Source of the DNA: an uncultured beta proteobacterium
GTDB lineage: Bacteria > Pseudomonadota > Gammaproteobacteria > Burkholderiales > Burkholderiaceae
Length of the DNA stretch: 35,735 nucleotides
Direction of reading: 5' to 3'
Assembly (NCBI GenBank): GCA_903867305.1
Contig: CAIPQU010000037.1
Location: 1-35,735 of the forward strand
A program made the position numbers and the translations under genes. Below, one piece after another: positions 30,578 to 35,735 of this stretch. Position 1 is the stretch's first letter; each line of letters begins with the position of its first letter. The notes below the pieces were generated by a model. That model saw nothing but the letters and a program-made list of their open reading frames with translations, had not been told where the DNA came from and made no database searches.

Positions 30578-31576
30578 ATGACTCCTCAACGCTCAAAACT
30601 TGCCAATGGTCATCAGCGTTTTTACTGGGGCCCGATTGATGTCATGATTTACGCTGAGGCTGAACAAGAGACGAATACGAATATACAACTCGTGCAAGAA
30701 GCCCATGAATCCGCTTGGGAACGCTTCCAAGAAATTTTGCCCGAACTCGTCAACGAATTATCGATCCTGAAGTTACCCATAGATGATCAAGATAACACTT
30801 GTTTAACTGGCCCAATTGCAAAAAAAATGTGGCAGGCTTGTCAACCTTATTACCCTACGTTCATCACACCAATGGCAGCGGTTGCTGGCGCAGTAGCAGA
30901 TGATCTTTTGGCTCACTATCAAATCCCCGGCATTCATAAAGCGTGGGTCAATAATGGTGGCGACATTGCGCTGCACTTATCAGGTCACCAACAAATACCG
31001 ATTGGTATTTGTGCCGACTCTTACCGGGCAAATGAAACCATGCAACAGTTAGGCTCTTTTTCGCTCGATGGTCAATTGACAGTATCTACGCAAGATCCCG
31101 TTCGGGGAATTGCAACAAGTGGTTGGCAAGGTCGTAGCTTTTCGATGGGAATTGCCGATAGCGTAACAGTATTAGCCCATAATGCGGCGAGTGCTGATGC
31201 GGCAGCAACGATCATCGCGAACGCGGTGAATGTTGATGATGCTCGGATTCAACGACGCCCGGCTTGCGATATGAAAGACGACTCAGATCTAGGTGATCAT
31301 TTGGTAACGGTCCATGTACCAAAACTAGAACACCAGGTCATTGAGCAAGCTCTTGAGAACGGCTTTGCCAAAGCTCAAACTTTAAAAAATCAAGGCATTA
31401 TTTGGGGGGCTATTCTGAATTGCCAAGATCAGGTCCGCAGTGTCTTTAGCGCTCAATCGATTGAGGTAAACCAATGGATGAATCAGCGATTCATGATGAG
31501 TGCTGGAGCCAGAATACATTACCAAGTAGGTGGATTAGCAGCCGACAAGATCTCCGCTTGGGATGGTCAGAAATAA
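30578..31576 (+). CDS. UPF0280-family, ApbE-like protein
   Basis: A 332-residue protein of the UPF0280 group, distantly related to the ApbE flavin-trafficking fold. Visible blocks are ANGHQRFYWGPIDVMIYAEA near the N-terminus, TPMAAVAGAVADDLLAHY, AWVNNGGDIALHLS, TSGWQGRSFSMGIADSVTVLA and SADAAATIIANAV; the last two parallel the ApbE nucleotide/metal site. ATG 30578, 5 bases after the hnr stop, is chosen over an upstream frame opening inside hnr. The biochemical role is unknown. Its constant place beside Hnr suggests help in flavin delivery, maturation or an extra catalytic step (inference). Confidence 0.78.
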   Translation: MTPQRSKLANGHQRFYWGPIDVMIYAEAEQETNTNIQLVQEAHESAWERFQEILPELVNELSILKLPIDDQDNTCLTGPIAKKMWQACQPYYPTFITPMAAVAGAVADDLLAHYQIPGIHKAWVNNGGDIALHLSGHQQIPIGICADSYRANETMQQLGSFSLDGQLTVSTQDPVRGIATSGWQGRSFSMGIADSVTVLAHNAASADAAATIIANAVNVDDARIQRRPACDMKDDSDLGDHLVTVHVPKLEHQVIEQALENGFAKAQTLKNQGIIWGAILNCQDQVRSVFSAQSIEVNQWMNQRFMMSAGARIHYQVGGLAADKISAWDGQK

Positions 31577-31638
31577 TTTAAACAATACTTTATTTATATC
31601 AAAATTCAGTTATCAATTTTTAAGGATGAATAGAAATT

Positions 31639-32223
31639 ATGAAAGCAAAAATTCGAAAGTTAATTGTGCAAGTCGATGAAGTACGCATGGAGATGGGTCA
31701 GGAAGTTAATCCTCCAGCACGGCGAGCTATAGCTATGGCTGTGATCGAAAACCCCTGCGCAGGTCAATATGTTGAAAATTTAGATGAGTTAATTGCCATT
31801 GGTGAAGAACTGGGGGGTTATCTTGGCGATCGTTGCGTGCAAGCACTGGGTATTGAACCATCAGAAGCCGAAAGCTATGGCAAAGCAGCGATTGTGGGTG
31901 AGGATGGTGAGCTTGAGCATGCGGCCGCCTTATTACACCCCAAAATGGGTGCAGGTTTAAGAGTTTCCGTCGAAAAAGGGGCTGCTTTAGTCCCTTCGAG
32001 TAAAAAAAGAGGTGGAATGGGTACGGCGATTGATGTACCCTTAGGTCACAAGGATGCGGCTTTCGTCAGAAGTCATTTTGACGCGATTGAAGCCAGGGTT
32101 TCTGACGCACCAAGAAGAAATGAAATTGTTGTGGCTATTGCAGTAACCGATAGTGGTCGTCCTTTACCCCGTGTTGGCGGTCTACAGGTGAGCGAAATTA
32201 AAGGTCTAGATGGTTTAAGGTAA
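31639..32223 (+). CDS. DUF1185 (amino acid synthesis-like) protein
   Basis: A 194-residue protein of the DUF1185 family, named from loose links to amino acid synthesis; no reaction is established. Visible blocks are RKLIVQVDEVRMEMG, AIAMAVIENPCAGQY, YGKAAIVGEDGELEHAAALLHPKMGAGLR and MGTAIDVPLGHKDAAFVRSHFD. The last resembles substrate-binding loops and contains conserved His residues. It follows the UPF0280 gene by 62 bases, with AAGGA 13-17 bases before the ATG. As a soluble enzyme candidate inside the Hnr operon, it may act on a pyridine or ring-opened intermediate such as 2-formylglutarate, which is speculation. Confidence 0.8.
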   Translation: MKAKIRKLIVQVDEVRMEMGQEVNPPARRAIAMAVIENPCAGQYVENLDELIAIGEELGGYLGDRCVQALGIEPSEAESYGKAAIVGEDGELEHAAALLHPKMGAGLRVSVEKGAALVPSSKKRGGMGTAIDVPLGHKDAAFVRSHFDAIEARVSDAPRRNEIVVAIAVTDSGRPLPRVGGLQVSEIKGLDGLR

Positions 32224-32297
32224 GCTTGATTCAGTGATACATCAATGTAGTTTGAGTGAATTTTTAAAATCTTCGTATTGATCAATAGGAGAATGGA

Positions 32298-33500
32298 ATG
32301 AAGATGATTCAAAAGGTGTCTTTCGGTGGGATATTGGCAGTATCGATGCTACTAGGACTAGGAACGGTCCAAGCACAAGAAACAATTAAGATCGGTGAAA
32401 TTAATAGCTATAAAGCACAACCTGCTTTTTTAGACCCCTACAAAAAAGGGATGGATCTAGCGATTGAGCAAATTAATGCCGCAGGTGGTGTGAACGGTAA
32501 AAAACTTGAACTGCTCTCGCGCGATGACAATGCCAATCCGGGTGATGCAGTTCGGGTTGCAGAAGAACTGATTTCTCGTGAAAAAGTGGATGTGTTGACG
32601 GGTACGTTTTTATCGCATATCGGCCTTGCCATCACCGATTTTGCAAATCAAAAGAAATTTTTCTTCCTCGCTGCTGAACCATTAACAGATAAAATTACTT
32701 GGCAAAATGGCAATCCTTACACCTTCCGTCTGCGCCCTTCTACTTATATGCAAGTGGCGATGTTAGTACCAGACGCCGTTGCCTTGAAAAAGAAACGTTG
32801 GGCCATCGTCTATCCGAATTATGAATACGGTCAGTCCGCTGCAGCCACTTTCAAAGCTTTGATGAAAAAAGCACAACCCGATGTTGAGTTTGTTGCAGAA
32901 CAAGCACCGCCATTAGGAAAGTTAGAGGCTGGTAGTGTGGTTCAGGCTTTATCCGATGCTAAACCAGATGCCATATTCAATGTCTTATTCGGTGCTGATT
33001 TAACGAAGTTTGTACGGGAAGGTAATACACGTTCGTTATTTCAAAATCGTGAAGTGGTCAGCCTTCTCACTGGTGAGCCAGAATATTTAGATCCGTTAAA
33101 AGATGAAACTCCAAACGGCTGGATTGTGACGGGTTATCCTTGGTATAGCATTCAAACGCCTGAGCATAAAGCTTTCGTTGATGCCTATCAAAAGAAATAT
33201 AACGACTATCCACGTCTTGGAACTATTGTCGGATATGCAACGATTTACTCTTTAGCTGAGGGTATGAAAAAAGCAAAATCTACCGAAACAGAAAAATTGG
33301 TCGCTGCTTTTAAAGGACTTCAAGTGGATACTCCACTCGGAAAAATTACCTATCGTCCACAAGATAACCAGTCAACTCTAGGTGCCTTTGTAGGACGCAC
33401 CAAGAATGACAATGGTAAAGGTGTGATGGTAAATTATCGCTATATTGACGGCGCCAAAGTCCAACCAACTGATGCTGAAGTCAAACAACTACGTCCATAA
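32298..33500 (+). CDS. ABC transporter substrate-binding protein, LivK/branched-chain amino acid type
   Basis: A 400-residue periplasmic binding protein. The signal peptide covers 1-27 (ending VQA), with AGGAG upstream of the ATG. The mature part begins ETIKIGEINSYKAQPAFLDPYKKGMDLAIEQINAAGGVNGKKLEL, the typical peripla_BP_6 opening. Relatives bind amino acids, amides or aromatic acids. The place directly after Hnr/UPF0280/DUF1185 points to a pyridine carboxylate or related acid. It is followed by a strong hairpin and the fused permease, so the receptor is probably made in excess over the membrane part. Confidence 0.9.
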   Translation: MKMIQKVSFGGILAVSMLLGLGTVQAQETIKIGEINSYKAQPAFLDPYKKGMDLAIEQINAAGGVNGKKLELLSRDDNANPGDAVRVAEELISREKVDVLTGTFLSHIGLAITDFANQKKFFFLAAEPLTDKITWQNGNPYTFRLRPSTYMQVAMLVPDAVALKKKRWAIVYPNYEYGQSAAATFKALMKKAQPDVEFVAEQAPPLGKLEAGSVVQALSDAKPDAIFNVLFGADLTKFVREGNTRSLFQNREVVSLLTGEPEYLDPLKDETPNGWIVTGYPWYSIQTPEHKAFVDAYQKKYNDYPRLGTIVGYATIYSLAEGMKKAKSTETEKLVAAFKGLQVDTPLGKITYRPQDNQSTLGAFVGRTKNDNGKGVMVNYRYIDGAKVQPTDAEVKQLRP

Positions 33501-33527
33501 ATTAACTTGGATGAAACAATGATCAAT

Positions 33528-33554
33528 ACCGGATCCAATACTCTTGGATCCGGT
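33528..33554 (+). promoter_or_regulatory. Perfect 11-bp intercistronic hairpin between receptor and permease genes
   Basis: ACCGGATCCAA, a TACTC loop and TTGGATCCGGT form a strong perfect stem in the gap between the LivK-like and LivHM genes. Only a weak T-rich stretch follows (GTATTT). It fits a partial terminator or an RNA-protecting structure that raises receptor over permease expression. It also argues against the in-frame TTG at 33544 as a start. Confidence 0.65.
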
Positions 33555-33570
33555 GTATTTGAGTGGATAC

Positions 33571-35460
33571 ATGGATTTTTCTAGTCTTGCAGTACAACTT
33601 CTGAATGGCTTAGCGAGTGCCTCGTCTTTATTCTTGGTATCAGCAGGCTTATCCCTCATTTTTGGCGTAACCCGCATTGTTAATTTTGCCCATGGTTCGT
33701 TTTATTTATTAGGTATCTATATTGCCTATACATTGGCAACGTATTTTTCTTCAGCATTTGGTTTTTGGGGTGGTATCTTTTTATCTGCTATCGCAGTAGG
33801 TCTCATTGGCGCTTTATTTGAGATGATCTTGCTTCGGCGAATCTACAAAGCTCCTGAATTATTTCAATTGCTTGCCACTTTTGCCCTCGTTTTAGTCATC
33901 AAAGATGCTGTCCTTTGGATCTGGGGCCCAGATGAGTTATTAGGTCCACGCGCACCGGGTTTTAAAGGTGCCGTTATGATCCTCAATCGACAATTTCCTA
34001 GCTATGATCTTTTTCTCATCATCGTTGGTCCCATTGTTTTATTGCTTTTATGGTTACTCCTTCAAAAAACACGCTGGGGTACTTTAATTCGGGCGGCGAC
34101 CCAAGATCGTGAAATGGTTTCAGCTCTGGGCGTTCATCAAGCGATTCTCTTTACCTCGGTATTTACGCTGGGAGCTATGCTCGCCGGGTTTGGCGGTGCT
34201 TTGCAATTACCCCGCGAATCCGCCAATTTAGAGTTAGATATTCATGCGATTAGTTCAGCATTTGTTGTGGTCGTTGTTGGTGGTATGGGTTCCATTCCGG
34301 GAGCATTTATTGCGGCACTCATTATTTCAGAAGTCAAGGCTGTGTGCGCTTGGATTGGACTCGTCCATATTTTTGGCATTGACGTATCTTTCTCAAAATT
34401 AACCCTTATCGTCGATTTCTTAGTGATGGCAATCGTACTCGTCATGCGACCTTGGGGGCTCATGGGAAGACCTCAAGTATTCATCCCACACAGTTCTGAT
34501 TATGAATCGTCCTACCAAACACCGAAGCTGCTTCTTAAAATCATTGGCGCCGTTTTATTTTTGTCACTCCTAAGTTTATCGTTCATCGCCAAAGATTCGC
34601 CTTACGCCATTGTGTTGGCCATTGATCTTCTAATTGCGACAATTTTTGCGGTGAGTCTACATTTCATCATGGGGCCTGGCGGAATGCACTCATTTGGTCA
34701 CGCCGCCTATTTTGGTTTAGGTGCCTACATTGCGGCGCTGATTGCACGTCACTATGGTGCTTCGATGGAATTAGTGTTAATCATCGCCCCTCTTCTCACA
34801 GGTATCGCTGCTATCGTTTTTGGTTGGTTTAGTGTACGTTTGTCGGGTGTGTATTTGGCGATGCTCACTCTCGCTTTTGCCCAGATCGCTTGGGCAGTGA
34901 TTTTTCAATGGGACTCTTTAACGGGAGGAAGTAATGGTCTCACCGGAGTCTGGCCTTCTGCATTCTTTAACGATAAATTACATTATTTTTATCTCACCTT
35001 AATACTCACCACACTCACTATATTGATAATCTGGCGCATCTTGTTTTCTCCTTTTGGCTATGCACTGCGCGCTGCACGTGATTCTGTAATGCGAGCTGGG
35101 GCAATTGGTATTGATGTCAAAAAAGTTCAATTGACTGCTTTTGTTTTAGCCGGTGTTTTTGCTGGTCTTGGTGGTGCTTTATTCGCTTTTTCCAAAGGGA
35201 GTATCTCTCCAGATGTGATTTATATTGGTCGATCGGTCGACGGTCTCGTGATGGTCTTACTCGGTGGCGTCAATGCCTTAACTGGTCCGATCGTCGGTGC
35301 CTTTACCTTTACATGGTTACATGATGTGATTGCAAGGACGACTGATTACTGGAAAGCTTCTTTAGGTTGCATTATTCTTTTCTTGGTTCTGGTATTTCCT
35401 CAAGGAATCTCAGGCACCATCAATCAGTGGTTCAAGACCTTGAGTGAGCGTAAACCATGA
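33571..35460 (+). CDS. Fused LivH-LivM branched-chain-type ABC permease
   Basis: A 629-residue membrane protein joining two permease subunits that are usually separate. The LivH half (about 1-300) has LLNGLASASSLFLVSAGLSLIFGVTRIVNFAHGSFYLLG and GGMGSIPGAFIAALI. The LivM half (about 330-620) has LHFIMGPGGMHSFGHAAYFGLGAYIAAL and the EAA-type loop SPFGYALRAARDSVMRAGAIGID. Around 15-17 membrane helices are expected. ATG 33571 is chosen because the upstream TTG lies in the hairpin stem. It overlaps the ATPase gene by ATGA. Such fusions are known in betaproteobacteria. Confidence 0.9.
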   Translation: MDFSSLAVQLLNGLASASSLFLVSAGLSLIFGVTRIVNFAHGSFYLLGIYIAYTLATYFSSAFGFWGGIFLSAIAVGLIGALFEMILLRRIYKAPELFQLLATFALVLVIKDAVLWIWGPDELLGPRAPGFKGAVMILNRQFPSYDLFLIIVGPIVLLLLWLLLQKTRWGTLIRAATQDREMVSALGVHQAILFTSVFTLGAMLAGFGGALQLPRESANLELDIHAISSAFVVVVVGGMGSIPGAFIAALIISEVKAVCAWIGLVHIFGIDVSFSKLTLIVDFLVMAIVLVMRPWGLMGRPQVFIPHSSDYESSYQTPKLLLKIIGAVLFLSLLSLSFIAKDSPYAIVLAIDLLIATIFAVSLHFIMGPGGMHSFGHAAYFGLGAYIAALIARHYGASMELVLIIAPLLTGIAAIVFGWFSVRLSGVYLAMLTLAFAQIAWAVIFQWDSLTGGSNGLTGVWPSAFFNDKLHYFYLTLILTTLTILIIWRILFSPFGYALRAARDSVMRAGAIGIDVKKVQLTAFVLAGVFAGLGGALFAFSKGSISPDVIYIGRSVDGLVMVLLGGVNALTGPIVGAFTFTWLHDVIARTTDYWKASLGCIILFLVLVFPQGISGTINQWFKTLSERKP

Positions 35461-35735
35461 GTTTATTAACTGTTACGGGTTTGGGTAAGCATTTCGGCGG
35501 CGTCAAAGCTGTTGATGGTATCGACTTTACTTTATCGGCTGGAGAGTTACTGGCGCTGATTGGTCCAAATGGCGCGGGTAAATCGACCACCTTCAATATG
35601 GTCAATGGTCAACTTAAGGCAGATACAGGATCGATCCAGTTTTGTGGTAAAGAACTTATTGGACTAAAGCCCCGAGAAATTTGGCGCCAAGGTGTCGGAC
35701 GAACGTTTCAAATTGCACAAGTATTTTTATCGGTC
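35457..35735 (+). CDS. ABC transporter ATP-binding protein, LivG type (3' partial)
   Basis: The first 93 codons of an ATPase of the branched-chain amino acid class; the window ends inside the gene. It begins SLLTVTGLGKHFGGVKAVDGIDF, the Walker A motif is GPNGAGKST, and the Q-loop region GRTFQIAQVF is reached just before the edge. GVGRTFQ is typical of LivG. The start overlaps the permease stop by four bases. A LivF-type partner is expected outside the window. Confidence 0.92.
   Translation, partial: MSLLTVTGLGKHFGGVKAVDGIDFTLSAGELLALIGPNGAGKSTTFNMVNGQLKADTGSIQFCGKELIGLKPREIWRQGVGRTFQIAQVFLSV

Overview
The window looks like an accessory, catabolism-rich part of the chromosome of a fairly AT-rich betaproteobacterium, most likely Burkholderiales. 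Five Bug/TctC-type periplasmic solute receptors lie within 13 kb, CoA-transferase/MaoC/CitE-lyase operons are present, and a fused LivH-LivM permease occurs. This placement is inferred from gene families and base composition only. No rRNA, tRNA or CRISPR array was seen.

Layout. (1) 1-865: the left part of an IS150-like IS3-family element, with an intact A AAA AAG frameshift site but a truncated transposase. (2) 1047-6543: six same-strand genes forming a periplasmic/membrane redox cluster (a large haem-c/beta-propeller protein, a small cytochrome c, two small membrane proteins, a small CarboxypepD-like secreted protein and an exported YtcJ-like amidohydrolase). Its substrate is not recognisable. 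(3) 14231-6575, minus strand: a tight nine-gene operon (Bug receptor, Asp/Glu racemase-like, CitE-like lyase, acyl-CoA dehydrogenase, class III CoA transferase, MaoC hydratase, 3-hydroxyisobutyrate dehydrogenase-like, SDR, cupin), divergent from an IclR regulator across a clear palindromic operator. (4) 15158-21857: two further Bug receptors on the plus strand, a GMC oxidoreductase, two SDRs that lack the catalytic Tyr, another Bug receptor on the minus strand, and a 24-codon relic of a CopG-like antitoxin.

(5) 22188-35735 is the most interesting part and reads as a pyridine-carboxylate catabolic island. It holds a NadC (quinolinate phosphoribosyltransferase), then a fusion of PhnN (ribose-1,5-bisphosphate kinase, PRPP-forming) to an archaeal AMP-phosphorylase-like domain, then a Bug receptor. 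Facing them is an operon of ferredoxin-NADP reductase, a TetR regulator and an enamidase. Divergent from that operon are a 6-hydroxynicotinate reductase, a UPF0280/ApbE-like protein, a DUF1185 protein and a LivK/LivHM/LivG transporter that runs off the right edge.

Working model (inference). NadC decarboxylates quinolinate to nicotinate mononucleotide using PRPP. The phosphorylase half of the fusion releases nicotinate and ribose-1,5-bisphosphate, and the PhnN half regenerates PRPP with ATP. The result is a catalytic phosphoribosyl cycle converting quinolinate to nicotinate. After hydroxylation by an enzyme not in this window, 6-hydroxynicotinate would be reduced (Hnr, fed by the ferredoxin reductase) and ring-opened (enamidase) by the reductive route known from the anaerobe Eubacterium barkeri. 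The single assignments are well supported; the cycle is a hypothesis from gene fusion and neighbourhood.
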